This document shows, piece after piece, positions 18,197 to 29,594 of a stretch of 64,000 nt of DNA. The stretch's first letter is position 1. The number at the start of each line of letters is the position of its first letter. A program made the position numbers and the translations under genes. Below the pieces are notes generated by a model. The model saw nothing but the letters and a program-made list of their open reading frames with translations, was not told the DNA's origin and ran no database searches. This DNA is from Oceanospirillum sediminis (GTDB lineage: Bacteria; Pseudomonadota; Gammaproteobacteria; Pseudomonadales; Halomonadaceae), in assembly GCF_014164585.1 (NCBI RefSeq), contig NZ_JACJFM010000029.1, forward strand, positions 1 through 64,000, given 5' to 3'.

Positions 18197-20353
18197 ATGA
18201 AACATTTGAAATGGTATTTAATTCCTGTTGCGGCCTCTGTGCTGGCTGGCTGTAATGGCGGCTCCGGAGGAAGTTCTGGTGGCGACACAACAGGCAACAC
18301 AGATACAACGGATACGATCCGACAACCTGCGCCTGAACCTCTGACCAGCACAACACAGTTTAACGCCTATATTAAGGCCTTCCCAGAACCATCGACATCT
18401 GCCGCACAAACCAGACAACTAAGCCAGCAACCGGCTCAGTCAGTACAGGCCAGACTGATAATAGAAGATACCAACTTTGATAAAATTCGGGTCATCGACT
18501 GGCCAGCGGAATTAAATGACCAGGGTCAGCTGGTCAATACCACAGATATTTTCAATCTGCTGTACAACGACCCGGCAGAGGATGAAACTGAAACGAATTA
18601 CGAAAGTGCATCTATTATTGCGAACATAGGGGATGCGCAATATTTTGGTGAGCTTCCATCCCGTATGCCTGTCAGATACAGAACATTTGAACTGGCACTG
18701 GACCCTGTATTTACAACTCAGCCTATTCCTTTACCCGACGTCACCAGTGGTTTTGTTCCACTTACTCAGCTCAGTGACTATCGAACCACCCGTGATAACC
18801 TGAAATATATGAGTACAGGTTTTTCGGCAGAAGAGCTGAACCGGTTAAAAAAACCGGTACTGGAAGTCAGTTACAATAATAAGGTCTCAAGCTTCAGGCA
18901 AAATACCTATGCCGATCCGGTTCAGTTTGCTGTTAACGCAGACAGCCTGTCTCTGAATACAATCCGGGTTCTGGATGGTAACTATCTTGCCGGTTATCTG
19001 AACCAGAGTGACACTGTATACCTGAGCAGCAACCAGACAGCTCAGCTGGAAGCCACACCACTGACTCTGGATCTGACCATTAATCAGGAGACGGTTGAAC
19101 CCTCTCTGATGGTTCTGTCGTTACCAGAAATGATGACGCACGATAGCGGCTATTCTGTCAGCCTGCTCTTTTCTGATGGCACCAATCTGATCCAGTACCA
19201 GCCGGATCTGGCGAAAGTTGACGAAAATAACAGAGTAAGCTGGAATATTACTCAGCCATTAGAAGATGCAAAATACCTGTTTTTTGCCAGCGTCTACCAA
19301 CAAGGTGAACTCATCAGTAGCTGTGCCGATAGTGACTCAGCGTCAGGTATCACTCAGCTAAGTTGCCGTATTGCGCTACCTCAGAGTAACTACACAGACA
19401 GTCAGAGCTATCGGGCATTAACAATCAATACTCAGGATAACCTCCAGGCCATACAACCAGGGACCGAAATCTATCTGAATGGCGAATTAGCAGCCATTAC
19501 AGATCAACAGGGTCAGGCCACCATTATGGCTCGTGATCTTGAGAATATGTTTTACCTTGTGGCCAGATCTAAGGGAATGCAAGCCAGAGAATCGTTAGCT
19601 GGCAGCGAAGGCAATGTTACTCTGGCACTGACCGAACCCGTTCCTGAAGTTCCATACAGCGATCCGGAGTATCCTTCAGACATTCTGGGTGAAGGCAGGA
19701 TCTGTCATGAGATAGAAGCCTCTTTCTCCGCTGAAGGCAGTGGATTATACCGACTGGATGTGGATGGCGATGGTCCTCTGGATTCATTCATCACCCACTG
19801 CCGCTACGGAAGTACTCTGGTGAAGAATAGTGGTTACGCTCAGATACCCATGTTAGCTCTGAATATGAAAACCAATACCCTCGGCAACCAGGCATATATC
19901 GAGGATGAGCTTGAGCTTAACTGGTCTGAAGAAGCAGCAAAAGGGTTATTTATCCGCCTTTCAGATACCCAGTGGAATGCGATCCGAAAACAAACCAACG
20001 GCATGAGTGTTAACATTACTGATGATACCGATCCGGATAGTACACACGGCTCCTATTCTAAAAGCAGTACAACTACATCGTTGTACACAGCTGATACAGG
20101 CAATCCCTGGCCCCCTTATCCATTCAGAGCGTGGGAAAATTCCGTCAGTCTGAAGAATAACCCTGTCAGACGTTTTTCGCTTTACTCTGCTACAGATGAC
20201 GGTCTCAGTTTTCTGGCCAGAAGCTCAACCATAAGGTATGACTCTCATAAGTTTGCTCCCGAGATCTGGCCGGAAGCCGTGATATATCCGGGCTACTACT
20301 ATTTTGCTCAGGCAAGAGGATATGCCGTATCCTTTTATGCCTCAGGCAGATAA
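18197..20353 (+). CDS. Large lipoprotein of unknown function
   Basis: A 718-residue lipoprotein; the lipobox is LAGC with C19 as the acylated residue, followed by a Gly/Ser/Asp/Thr-rich flexible linker (about 20-45). I do not recognise the mature part. It looks mostly beta, with Ser/Thr/Gln-rich stretches, an acidic insertion and two Cys pairs (SSCADSDSASGITQLSCR and a later RICHE/THCRYG pair). A region around 470-510 (EIYLNGELAAITDQQGQATI) resembles a bacterial Ig-like or carboxypeptidase-regulatory-like domain, weakly. ATG with AAAGGA. A small broken relative lies just upstream. Role could be surface-related; no function is claimed. Confidence 0.75.
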   Translation: MKHLKWYLIPVAASVLAGCNGGSGGSSGGDTTGNTDTTDTIRQPAPEPLTSTTQFNAYIKAFPEPSTSAAQTRQLSQQPAQSVQARLIIEDTNFDKIRVIDWPAELNDQGQLVNTTDIFNLLYNDPAEDETETNYESASIIANIGDAQYFGELPSRMPVRYRTFELALDPVFTTQPIPLPDVTSGFVPLTQLSDYRTTRDNLKYMSTGFSAEELNRLKKPVLEVSYNNKVSSFRQNTYADPVQFAVNADSLSLNTIRVLDGNYLAGYLNQSDTVYLSSNQTAQLEATPLTLDLTINQETVEPSLMVLSLPEMMTHDSGYSVSLLFSDGTNLIQYQPDLAKVDENNRVSWNITQPLEDAKYLFFASVYQQGELISSCADSDSASGITQLSCRIALPQSNYTDSQSYRALTINTQDNLQAIQPGTEIYLNGELAAITDQQGQATIMARDLENMFYLVARSKGMQARESLAGSEGNVTLALTEPVPEVPYSDPEYPSDILGEGRICHEIEASFSAEGSGLYRLDVDGDGPLDSFITHCRYGSTLVKNSGYAQIPMLALNMKTNTLGNQAYIEDELELNWSEEAAKGLFIRLSDTQWNAIRKQTNGMSVNITDDTDPDSTHGSYSKSSTTTSLYTADTGNPWPPYPFRAWENSVSLKNNPVRRFSLYSATDDGLSFLARSSTIRYDSHKFAPEIWPEAVIYPGYYYFAQARGYAVSFYASGR

Positions 20354-20416
20354 CCTTCTGGCAGGCAGTAGCTTAAACTCAGGCAAAGGGCTACTACATA
20401 CAGCTCCAGAAATAAA

Positions 20417-20445
20417 AAAGGGCTACAGAAAACCTGTAGCCCTTT
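20417..20445. terminator. Bidirectional terminator
   Basis: Perfect 12-bp stem AAAGGGCTACAG (20417-20428) with CTGTAGCCCTTT (20434-20445), loop AAAAC, between converging genes, A-run before and T-run after. Confidence 0.88.
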
Positions 20446-20477
20446 CTCATAATACTTCAGACTATTCGTATTAGTTG

Positions 20478-22151
20478 TTAACCCGGTAAATAACCGACCC
20501 TGAATCCTCCCCAATGACGCCCATTTACCAGTACAGGAACAGAAAGATCGTGCAGTACCTCTCCAGTATCTCTTTTATAAGTCTGTAGTAACAATTTCTC
20601 TTTATTCTGACCGCTACGTAACCCTGTGGTATCATTAAAGATACGTTTACTGCGGCTTTTCACCAGATCAATCTCAGGGTCTCCGGTTTCTGGCTGGTTA
20701 TAGCCGTTATTATGCGTCGGCACATAACCATGATCATCAATTGTAATTGCATACGCAAAACCATTGGTTTTTAAAATATCTTCCTGAATAGAAGGTAAAA
20801 TACGATCAGTAAAAGCATCAAAGCGTGTTGAATATTTCTGGGGGTGAGTGCCCTGTATCGGTTGATAATTACGATCAAAAAGATCATCCATACTCAGAGT
20901 GCCATCTGATACAGCTCGCTCAAAAGCCTCTGCGATTCGTTTTGCACCATCACGACAAGCCATGTAAGCATCCCTGTGCTGACCATCTCCAGCCTGGCGA
21001 GCAAGCTCTGCGGTCATCTTTTCTGCACCCTCCATCAGTTGCTCGGCCTGCTTTGACAGGGTGTGCATCTGACTATTGCCTTCTGTAATTTCATCTTTCA
21101 GAGAAACAATAGAAGCGGAGATGTCTTCAATATGCCCATGACTTGCACTGACGGCTTCAGCAATCCCGCTAATTTGCTGCTCGACTTCATCAAACTGATT
21201 CGCCATATCGCCCAGACGATTACCAACCGTTTCAACTTTTTCAGATCCGAATGAAATCCGGGATACCAGATCCTCAATGGTCGATACCACTTCTTGTGTA
21301 CTGGATTGGATCTCCTGAACAATTTCACCCACCTGCTGGGTAGAGTCTGCTGTGCGACTGGCCAGGTTACGCACCTCATCCGCAACTACCGCAAAACCAC
21401 GACCGTGCTCACCAGCACGTGCCGCCTCAATAGCAGCATTTAATGCCAGCAAATTTGTTTGCTCAGCAATGCCTTCAATAACCCTGGTAACATCCTGAAT
21501 ATGAACCGACTTTTCATTCAGTTCATTGATCAGTGATAGCGCATGATCGGTTCGGGAGCTGATATCTCTCATCTGGTCAATGGCTTCCTGTAGCTCATCT
21601 CTCCCGGTAAAACTATACTCCTTAGCCTGAGTCGCCAGCTCTGTCACACTACTCGCATTCACAGACACCTGATGCATGGTGACTGTAATGGATTCAACCC
21701 GGGTTGTTACCTTTTCAACCTCCTCCTGCTGTACATCAAGCCTCTTATCCATTTTATCAGCCAGATAGGAAACTTCTGCTGTTGATATAGCGGTCTGACT
21801 TGAAGTACCCGCCAAAGATTGTGCCATCAGACGTAACTTAGCAAAGCCAGCGATAAATCGCCCCAGAGGAGTACCCGTTAGCCCCTGAGAGCGTACACTT
21901 TCTCTGACTCTGACCAGATCGTCAGTCGAAAGATCTTCTTTACTGATCAGATCATGTAACAGAGAATGAGAAGAAGATACGCCGGAACGGCTGAAAAAAG
22001 AGGTCGATAAAGCAATCAAAGCGGCAATAATCAGGATAATTCCAAACCCCGTACTCAGATCCCCCGATGTTATGCCATAAATGATAGCACCCAATAATGG
22101 TATACCGGTGACAAGAGTCACCAGTGTATTAGATTTGGCCTTCTGGCTCAT
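20478..22151 (-). CDS. Chemoreceptor with a C-terminal Cache-like domain
   Basis: A 557-residue methyl-accepting protein in unusual order. Two hydrophobic segments lie near the N-terminus (about 10-28 and 35-53) with almost no periplasmic loop. A coiled-coil signalling domain follows, with the conserved tip [18 protein letters not shown] (about 225-245). After it comes a C-terminal domain of about 170 residues (from about 385) with the look of a Cache/PAS-type sensor ([17 protein letters not shown], and [20 protein letters not shown]). The sensor would be cytoplasmic. The ATG at 22151 follows GGGAG. This is a real architecture in some Proteobacteria; the ligand is unknown. Confidence 0.88.
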   Translation of the reverse strand: MSQKAKSNTLVTLVTGIPLLGAIIYGITSGDLSTGFGIILIIAALIALSTSFFSRSGVSSSHSLLHDLISKEDLSTDDLVRVRESVRSQGLTGTPLGRFIAGFAKLRLMAQSLAGTSSQTAISTAEVSYLADKMDKRLDVQQEEVEKVTTRVESITVTMHQVSVNASSVTELATQAKEYSFTGRDELQEAIDQMRDISSRTDHALSLINELNEKSVHIQDVTRVIEGIAEQTNLLALNAAIEAARAGEHGRGFAVVADEVRNLASRTADSTQQVGEIVQEIQSSTQEVVSTIEDLVSRISFGSEKVETVGNRLGDMANQFDEVEQQISGIAEAVSASHGHIEDISASIVSLKDEITEGNSQMHTLSKQAEQLMEGAEKMTAELARQAGDGQHRDAYMACRDGAKRIAEAFERAVSDGTLSMDDLFDRNYQPIQGTHPQKYSTRFDAFTDRILPSIQEDILKTNGFAYAITIDDHGYVPTHNNGYNQPETGDPEIDLVKSRSKRIFNDTTGLRSGQNKEKLLLQTYKRDTGEVLHDLSVPVLVNGRHWGGFRVGYLPG

Positions 22152-22352
22152 GTTGTTATGCTCCCGCCTGCCTGTACAGGATTGTATTTCTTGTTTTTGT
22201 ATAGGGTACGCAGCACCATGATACGTGTTGCTTCCTTTCCCTTACTCTCTACTTTAGTCCAAGAAATACCACTGTTTTTGTATCATTTTGTAGTCGTTAA
22301 CCATCTTTTTAGTTACCTTTTTAGAAAATCCATTTCGCAAGCGCAAAAAAAC

Positions 22353-22372
22353 ACCCACGATGAACAGTGGGT
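22353..22372 (-). terminator. msrB terminator
   Basis: Stem ACCCAC / GTGGGT with an 8-base loop; on the minus strand it is followed by GTTTTTTT. Confidence 0.7.
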
Positions 22373-22438
22373 ATTTTCTGACAGACAGAAGAAAAGTAAC
22401 CAGCACGGGCTTACTAACAGGTTCGGGTATTCAGTTAT

Positions 22439-22918
22439 TTATGCCGGAACAAAACGCAGCGCTATACCATTATTACACCAGCGCTTTCCGGTTGGAGCAG
22501 GCCCATCATTAAACACATGCCCCTGATGCCCTCCACAACGGGCACAGTGATATTCTGTACGCGGATAAATCAGCTTAAAATCAACAGATGTTCCGATATG
22601 GCCGTCAACAACACGAAAAAAGCTGGGCCAGCCTGTTCCACTGTCATACTTCATATCTGATGTGAATAACAGTAAATCACACCCGGCACAGCGGTATTCA
22701 CCTGAACGTTTCTCGTCATTTAATGGACTGGTAAATGCTCTTTCTGTACCTTCATCTCTGAGAATATAAAATTGTTCTTTCGTCAATTTGTTACGCCACT
22801 CTTTCTCAGATAGTTCAAGAGGAACAATCTTATCGTCTGACTGATGATCAGCCTTAGCAGTAACAGAAAAAGCAGCTGGAAAACTGATCAGAGCCTGCAA
22901 AAAAGTACGTCTTTCCAT
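22439..22918 (-). CDS. msrB: Exported peptide-methionine (R)-S-oxide reductase
   Basis: MsrB reduces methionine R-sulfoxide in oxidised proteins. The start is the ATG at 22918 (MERRTFLQAL), which opens a signal with a twin-arginine pattern (RRTFL) and ends near AKA, so export by the Tat route is likely. The MsrB domain has the zinc cysteines CAGC and CARCGG, the motif DSGTGWPSF, and the catalytic cysteine in RWCNNGIALRF. The mature domain is about 135 residues, the family norm. Export of MsrB is less common than a cytoplasmic form, though known. It sits alone before a hairpin terminator. Confidence 0.9.
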   Translation of the reverse strand: MERRTFLQALISFPAAFSVTAKADHQSDDKIVPLELSEKEWRNKLTKEQFYILRDEGTERAFTSPLNDEKRSGEYRCAGCDLLLFTSDMKYDSGTGWPSFFRVVDGHIGTSVDFKLIYPRTEYHCARCGGHQGHVFNDGPAPTGKRWCNNGIALRFVPA

Positions 22919-23055
22919 TCTGGTTCGCTCCCGAAAAATAAAATACGGCTGAAGCCTGAATAAAAGCCTGTCTATAGAACAAATAGTAGTTTCTGAAGCG
23001 CTTTTATCCGGCATGTTATCTGTAAATACGAATCAGACAGAAATACAGATGCAAA

Positions 23056-23080
23056 AGCGGAGCTGATCAACAGCTCCGCT
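23056..23080 (-). terminator. cysG terminator
   Basis: Perfect stem AGCGGAGCTG (23056-23065) / CAGCTCCGCT (23071-23080), followed on the minus strand by TTTTGC. Confidence 0.75.
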
Positions 23081-23112
23081 CAGATAAAATGGGTAAGAAA
23101 GCAGAAGAGTGA

Positions 23113-24549
23113 TTATGAATTATCGTTCCGACGAGCCCAGAAACCACTACTGCCACCAGCCTGCTCAGGATCAAACCAGTTCAACTGTGCATGCAGAGAA
23201 ACGACCTCACCAACAATAATGAGAGTAGGAGGTTCTACTTTTTTATCCGCAATATGCTCAACCATAGTGCCCAGAGTCGCAATAATATTACGCTGGTTAC
23301 GGGTGGTTCCCTGCTGGATCAGAGCCATAGGAGTGTCTTCAGCACGACCATGAGCGATCAGTTGACGGGTAATCTCTGGCAAACCCACCAGTCCCATATA
23401 AAAGACAACAGTTTGTGCAGAAGAAGCCAGCTCGCTCCATGGCAGGTTAGTGGTGCCATCTTTCAGATGACCGGTCACAAAGCGCACGGACTGAGCGTAA
23501 TCCCTGTGTGTCAGAGGAATACCTGCATAGGCTGCGCAACCCGCTGCGGCTGTGATGCCAGGCACGACCTGGAAAGGCACTTTGTGCTGACTCAGCTTAT
23601 CAATTTCCTCCCCGCCCCGCCCAAAGATAAAGGGATCACCACCTTTCAGGCGCAGTACCCGCTTACCCTCCTGAGCCAGATCGACCAGAAGCTGGTTAAT
23701 CTCCCCCTGAGGCACCGCATGATCTGCTCGAGCTTTACCTACATAGATACGTTCTGCATCGCTGCGACACAGATCAACAATTTCTGGTGCAACCAGGCGA
23801 TCATATAACACCACATCAGCTTGCTGAATCAGTCTCACAGCTCTCAGAGTCAGCAATTCAGGATCACCGGGCCCGGCACCGACCAGATACACCTCCCCCT
23901 GTAACTGATCCACTTCTGCTGCCTGCAGGTTTGTCTCCAGCTGGCTATGGGCCTGCTTTTCTCTGCCGGACATCATCAGCTCACCAACAGCCCCCTGGAG
24001 CTGTTGTGACCAGAAGCGCTCTCTGATTTTGCTGACTGGAAATACCGCCCGCACTTTTTCATTCCAGGACGATACCAGCAGGCTGAGACGACCAAAGGAC
24101 GCAGGAATCAGTGCTTCCAGCTTAGAACGCATAATTCTGGCCAGAACAGGCGCTTCACCGGTTGATCCTACAGCAATAACCACCGGATGACGGTCAATCA
24201 GATAAGGCAAAGAGACATTCGACATCTCCGGATGATCCGCCACATTGACCAGGCGTCCCTGGGCTTTCATTCTGATAGCCTGCTCTCTCTGCCAGTCAGC
24301 CCCACCCTCAGCAAGAATCACCAGAGGAAAACGAACCTGGTTATTCAGGGCATCATCGACACTGACCACTGATATCTTATTATCATCGATCAGTGTCTGA
24401 AGAGAATCACAGAATGTTTGCTCAGATGCCACAGCCACCAGAGTGTCAGCTCTTAGCAAAGCTTGTAGTTTTCGACGAGCCGTTTTATTGTGACCAATAA
24501 TCACGGCACCGAATTCACGGGTATTTGCCATTAATGGCAGCATTTTCAT
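23113..24549 (-). CDS. cysG: Siroheme synthase CysG, N-terminal domain altered
   Basis: CysG makes siroheme from uroporphyrinogen III in three steps: methylation (C-terminal SUMT domain), then dehydrogenation and ferrochelation (N-terminal domain). The C-terminal half (from about 215) is well conserved: VGAGPGDPELLTL, GGDPFIFGRGGEE, GIPLTHRDYAQSVRFVTGH. The N-terminal half is recognisable (LPLMANTREF, LVNVADHPEMS, LIDRHPVV), but the NAD loop GGGxxA is replaced by GHNKTA (19-24) and the ATDD Asp of E. coli CysG (D104) is replaced by AEGG (80-83). The protein may thus only methylate, or the family may differ from the E. coli type. 478 residues, normal length. ATG with AGGA upstream. It follows serS, as in Pseudomonas. 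Confidence 0.9.
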   Translation of the reverse strand: MKMLPLMANTREFGAVIIGHNKTARRKLQALLRADTLVAVASEQTFCDSLQTLIDDNKISVVSVDDALNNQVRFPLVILAEGGADWQREQAIRMKAQGRLVNVADHPEMSNVSLPYLIDRHPVVIAVGSTGEAPVLARIMRSKLEALIPASFGRLSLLVSSWNEKVRAVFPVSKIRERFWSQQLQGAVGELMMSGREKQAHSQLETNLQAAEVDQLQGEVYLVGAGPGDPELLTLRAVRLIQQADVVLYDRLVAPEIVDLCRSDAERIYVGKARADHAVPQGEINQLLVDLAQEGKRVLRLKGGDPFIFGRGGEEIDKLSQHKVPFQVVPGITAAAGCAAYAGIPLTHRDYAQSVRFVTGHLKDGTTNLPWSELASSAQTVVFYMGLVGLPEITRQLIAHGRAEDTPMALIQQGTTRNQRNIIATLGTMVEHIADKKVEPPTLIIVGEVVSLHAQLNWFDPEQAGGSSGFWARRNDNS

Positions 24550-24860
24550 AATTCAGCTTCCTGAGTACTAAAGGTTTTCAGGTCTTTCAGCAAATAGATA
24601 TTTCTGGCCTTGCTGATAAGCATAGCCCGCCATTTATTATTTCAGCAGTCTGCGCCGCTTTGATAGTGGAAACAGCCTGCAGTACTCAATGCTGAAAAGA
24701 GTCATACACCTGGATTCCCTATGACCCGGCCAGGTATATCCCAGGCCTTTAATGACGTTATCAGGATTATTGCTATAAGCCTGTGAGGCCCGGATTTCAA
24801 AATGTTGTGAATAAAAAAGCGGCCCGTTGGCCGCTTTTTGCACTAAAACAGGCGGATGGA
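24550..24860. other. Intergenic region between serS and cysG
   Basis: It contains the serS terminator at 24814-24839. The rest has no convincing frame and should include a cysG promoter. No tRNA cloverleaf was seen. Confidence 0.5.
24814..24839 (-). terminator. serS terminator
   Basis: GCGGCC / GGCCGC stem extended by A5/T5, loop CGTT. A strong intrinsic terminator just after the serS stop. Confidence 0.88.
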
Positions 24861-26138
<1,278 letters not shown>

Positions 26139-26174
26139 TCATTACCCATGTGTTATCAGTTCAATGTAATTTTG

Positions 26175-26552
26175 TCAGGCCAGTTGTTTGCCTAACCATA
26201 TGCCAACGGCTACTGCAGCAAGACAGCAAATGACACTCAGCACTATATAGACAAGTGCAGCAGTAGTCCGTCCGCTCTGAAAAAGATTCAATGATTCCAG
26301 TGCAAAAGTCGAAAAGGTTGTAAATGCTCCGGTAAATCCGGTCATCAGTACAGCCTGCCAGTGAGGCTCCAGCTTCAGGTGCTGTACAATCAAACTGTAC
26401 AGAACGCCAATCAGAACCGAACCTGCCACATTGACCAGCATGGTACCGTAAGGAAACCCTTTGCCAAACCATTGTGTCGCCAGACCAACAATCCAGTAAC
26501 GCCCCATAGCACCTACAGCTCCGCCAATCGCTACAGCCAGCATCTGATTCAT
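26175..26552 (-). CDS. crcB: Fluoride ion channel CrcB/Fluc
   Basis: Small four-helix membrane protein that exports fluoride as an antiparallel dimer. The GGAVGAMGRYW start and the conserved GFTGAFTTFSTFALE loop (fluoride-path phenylalanines and threonines) identify the family; the Asn of NVAGS is also conserved. The ATG at 26552 with GAGG before it is preferred over the TTG one codon earlier, giving 125 residues. It lies between serS and a hemerythrin-like gene. I found no sequence resembling the crcB-motif fluoride riboswitch before it. Confidence 0.95.
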   Translation of the reverse strand: MNQMLAVAIGGAVGAMGRYWIVGLATQWFGKGFPYGTMLVNVAGSVLIGVLYSLIVQHLKLEPHWQAVLMTGFTGAFTTFSTFALESLNLFQSGRTTAALVYIVLSVICCLAAVAVGIWLGKQLA

Positions 26553-26874
26553 CAATCTGCCTCTCTGTTATCCGGCGTTACGTTCTGGTACAAGTCTTAC
26601 CTGCTCTTTGTCCGGAGTTAATACACTGAAAATCAAAGAGGTAATTGTAGAGAAAACAACTGCGTAACCAAAGCCCCCTGATCAACTTTCTCTGAAATCT
26701 TTTCTGAATTCAGCGGCAAAGCCCCAATACCGCTTTTCTCGAATTACAGAAAACAGAAAAACCTCTGAAAAGGCTGCTATATCAAATTATTATTGATAAC
26801 AGCTTTTCAGAGGTTTCATCTGATAGTATTTTCAGAATGCAGAGAGACACTCAGCAAGTTAACACTCTGCCTGA
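26553..26874. other. Intergenic region between crcB and the hemerythrin gene
   Basis: It holds the hairpin at 26759-26816 and presumably the crcB promoter. Nothing else was recognised; no fluoride riboswitch pattern. Confidence 0.5.
26759..26816 (-). terminator. Long hairpin after the hemerythrin gene
   Basis: AACCTCTGAAAAGGCTG at the left pairs with CAGCTTTTCAGAGGTT on the right across an AT-rich loop, with few mismatches. Read on the minus strand it ends in TTTTTCTGTTTT. Confidence 0.72.
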
Positions 26875-27429
26875 TCAGGCGACTTCACTGTCCAGCATCA
26901 GTTCTCGATATAAACGCTTATATTCATCAGCTACATTCTCACCAAATAAAGGATCATCCTGCTCTGTTACCTGCGCTATAACACTCTGCCAGTCGTTATC
27001 TGTCATCGTATTATCAAGCATTGGAAAAATGCGTCCTTCCTCATGATTAAGATGGGCAAATTGCTGATCAATAAAACTTTCAAGACGCTCTGTATACTGA
27101 TCCATAGGAACAATGGCGTCATGCAGAATATTTTCTGTCAGTAGCTGAAATGAAGCCGATGCTTCCCTGATGCTGACATGCTCCTGTTCAATCTCCTGCA
27201 ATACAGCCTGCTGATCAGGATACTGTGTTTCAGCATAACGATAGATGATGTCTTCGAGAGGGTGATGATAAGCGTCAGCGTAGTCAATAATATAAGTAAT
27301 CGCATCTAATAATAACTGGTAATCAGGACGCTCTCCCGACTTCAGACATGCCAGCTTTGTTTTCAGAACATCCAGTAAACGGCTCAGGTTAATATGATCC
27401 TGATGCAGTTGCGCCATGATAGTGCTCAT
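26875..27429 (-). CDS. Hemerythrin-like HHE-domain protein
   Basis: Cytoplasmic protein of about 184 residues with the four-helix HHE cation-binding fold. Candidate di-iron ligands are His in MAQLHQDH, YHHPLED, IEQEHVSI and FAHLNHEEGRIFP. Such proteins bind oxygen or sense it, or repair iron-sulfur centres; the role here is open. The ATG at 27429 has a perfect GGAGG site; an upstream GTG would lie two codons earlier. It sits between rarA and crcB, where many gammaproteobacteria have no gene, so it may have been inserted. Confidence 0.85.
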   Translation of the reverse strand: MSTIMAQLHQDHINLSRLLDVLKTKLACLKSGERPDYQLLLDAITYIIDYADAYHHPLEDIIYRYAETQYPDQQAVLQEIEQEHVSIREASASFQLLTENILHDAIVPMDQYTERLESFIDQQFAHLNHEEGRIFPMLDNTMTDNDWQSVIAQVTEQDDPLFGENVADEYKRLYRELMLDSEVA

Positions 27430-27543
27430 GTGCACCTCCGATTATTTCTTAGGAAACTCCTTCGAATATAGACAGAGGTTCAGTTTATCGGGTTGATCTG
27501 TATCAAAAAGCATCCAATAGCTATGGGTATTATGCCACTGAAT

Positions 27544-28905
27544 TTACAAACCTTGATCCATGTCGTATCTCTGCAGCTCACTGACTCTGTCCTTCTCTCT
27601 CAACCAATCCAGTTTCTGACCTATTTTGGTTTCAAGGCCACGGGGTACGGGGCTGTAATAGTGAGTAGGCGCCAACTCTTCAGGAAAATAGTTTTCTCCC
27701 GCAGCATAAGCATCAGGTTCATCATGAGCATAACGATACTCCTGACCATAGCCTATTTCCTTCATCAGGGTCGTCGGTGCATTTCTCAGGTGCTCAGGTA
27801 CATCGAAGTGTCCGCTTTCTCTGACATGAGCTCTGGCCTGTTTATACGCCATATAAACAGCGTTACTTTTTGGTGCACAAGCCAGATAAACAATCGCCTG
27901 GGCAATTGCCAGTTCTCCTTCCGGGCTGCCCAGCCTCTCCTGAACATCCCAGGCATTAAGGCAGAGCTGTAGCGCTCTGGGATCAGCATTACCAATATCT
28001 TCACTGGCCATCCGCACAACACGCCGGGCAATGTAGAGCGGATCACAGCCTCCATCCAGCATCCGACAGAACCAGTACAGAGCACCATCAGGCGAAGACC
28101 CACGGACAGACTTATGCAAAGCAGAAATCTGCTCATAAAACAGATCCCCTCCTTTATCCATACGTCGTGTACTTTCCGCCAGTACTTCATTCAGCACCTC
28201 AGGATTAATCACTCTGCGAACACGCCCCGACGTATCGGTTTCTTCAACAGCCAGATCAGCCGCCACTTCCAGCAGATTCAGAGAACGTCTTCCATCGCCA
28301 TCGGCCGCTTTAGCCAGCAATAACAGGTTATCATCATCCACATAAAGCGATTGATCACCCAGTCCTCGCGTATCCTGTAATGCCGATCTGAGCATCTGTA
28401 ACAGATCTTGCTGCTCCAGAGCTCTGAGGATATAAACCCGAGCTCTGGAAAGCAGCGCATTATTCAGCTCAAACGAAGGGTTCTCTGTGGTTGCACCGAC
28501 AAAAATAAAAGTACCGTCTTCTACATAAGGCAAAAAAGCATCCTGCTGTGATTTGTTAAAACGATGAACCTCGTCTACAAATAACAGTGTCTTCTGCCCC
28601 TGAGCTCTGGCCTGCTGAGCCTTATCAACAGCGGCCCGAATCTCCTTAACACCAGATAAAACAGCAGAGATACTTTCAAATCTTGCCTGGGTCAGCTCGG
28701 CGATTAATCTGGCCAGAGTGGTTTTTCCTACCCCTGGCGGTCCCCAGAAAATCATGGAATGCAACTGATCCCGTTCAATCGCCTGCCGCAAAGGTTTGCC
28801 TTCAGCCAGAATATGATGCTGCCCACAATATTCATCCAGATTGCGAGGGCGCATTCTGGCAGCCAGAGGTTGCCAGACTACGTCCTGATCAGAGAAAAGA
28901 TCCAT
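27544..28905 (-). CDS. rarA: Replication-associated recombination protein A
   Basis: AAA+ ATPase (also called MgsA) acting at stalled replication forks, related to the clamp-loader subunit. Seen: Walker [13 protein letters not shown], Walker [11 protein letters not shown], sensor 1 [12 protein letters not shown], and the arginine finger region; the C-terminal half carries the MgsA oligomerisation domain ([27 protein letters not shown]). 453 residues, family norm. It starts 8 bp after the lolA stop, so the two are likely co-transcribed in the conserved order ftsK-lolA-rarA. Confidence 0.96.
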   Translation of the reverse strand: MDLFSDQDVVWQPLAARMRPRNLDEYCGQHHILAEGKPLRQAIERDQLHSMIFWGPPGVGKTTLARLIAELTQARFESISAVLSGVKEIRAAVDKAQQARAQGQKTLLFVDEVHRFNKSQQDAFLPYVEDGTFIFVGATTENPSFELNNALLSRARVYILRALEQQDLLQMLRSALQDTRGLGDQSLYVDDDNLLLLAKAADGDGRRSLNLLEVAADLAVEETDTSGRVRRVINPEVLNEVLAESTRRMDKGGDLFYEQISALHKSVRGSSPDGALYWFCRMLDGGCDPLYIARRVVRMASEDIGNADPRALQLCLNAWDVQERLGSPEGELAIAQAIVYLACAPKSNAVYMAYKQARAHVRESGHFDVPEHLRNAPTTLMKEIGYGQEYRYAHDEPDAYAAGENYFPEELAPTHYYSPVPRGLETKIGQKLDWLREKDRVSELQRYDMDQGL

Positions 28906-28913
28906 ATTTCGCC

Positions 28914-29579
28914 TTATTGCTGAATCACATCCACGCCATCAGGCACATTAAACGTATAGCGCCCGGCTTTCTGCTCCTGGTTAAACCGGACATCACGCAA
29001 CTCAATCGCGGTTCTCTGTCCCAGGCTATCCACTAACAGCAGGCTGACCAGCCACTGATCAGCAAAATTCAGCCGTAACTCTTCAAACAGAGACTCCTCT
29101 TCTTTCGGGCGCAGTACAAACTCTTCAATATCACTATCCCTGACTTTCAGTACTTCAAATTTTTCTGTAATCGAGGCGACATCACCACTTAGCAACATAG
29201 CGGGTGTACGAGAGATAGATTCATCAATCTGCTGAATAGTCACCTGTTCCAGATCAGGATCAAATAACCAGAGTGTGGAACCATCTGAAACAACCGTCTG
29301 AGGAAACGGATTTTCTGTTTGCCAGTAAAACTTACCTGGCCGCTTAAGACTTAGTTTACCATCAACCTCCTGCAAACGAGCGCCTCTGGCGTCCAGAATA
29401 CGTTGCTGGAAACCTGCATCTAATGAATCCATTTTATCCAGTAAAGAACCAAGACGATTGACCGCCGCCTGATCAGCCTGTGCTGGCAGAATACTACTGA
29501 CCAGCAGCAACAATCCGGCAATCAGTTTTTTTGACAGAGCCAGATATTTGTTACCTGGAACACTCAGTTTTTTCATCAT
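28914..29579 (-). CDS. lolA: Outer-membrane lipoprotein carrier LolA
   Basis: Periplasmic chaperone that takes lipoproteins from the LolCDE exporter to LolB. Signal peptide to about residue 38 (ends LPAQA), followed by the open-barrel protein: [47 protein letters not shown]. The ATG at 29579 has AAGG upstream; a TTG two codons earlier is a weaker start. About 221 residues with the signal. It precedes rarA by 8 bp. Confidence 0.95.
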   Translation of the reverse strand: MMKKLSVPGNKYLALSKKLIAGLLLLVSSILPAQADQAAVNRLGSLLDKMDSLDAGFQQRILDARGARLQEVDGKLSLKRPGKFYWQTENPFPQTVVSDGSTLWLFDPDLEQVTIQQIDESISRTPAMLLSGDVASITEKFEVLKVRDSDIEEFVLRPKEEESLFEELRLNFADQWLVSLLLVDSLGQRTAIELRDVRFNQEQKAGRYTFNVPDGVDVIQQ

Positions 29580-29594
29580 ATTCAAACCTTAAAA

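Noticed and set aside
24550-24860. A tRNA gene near serS
   Set aside because: No cloverleaf or TTCGA-type arm seen; the only strong structure is the terminator.
26553-26874. Fluoride riboswitch (crcB motif) before crcB
   Set aside because: The conserved core sequence of the motif was not found on the minus strand.
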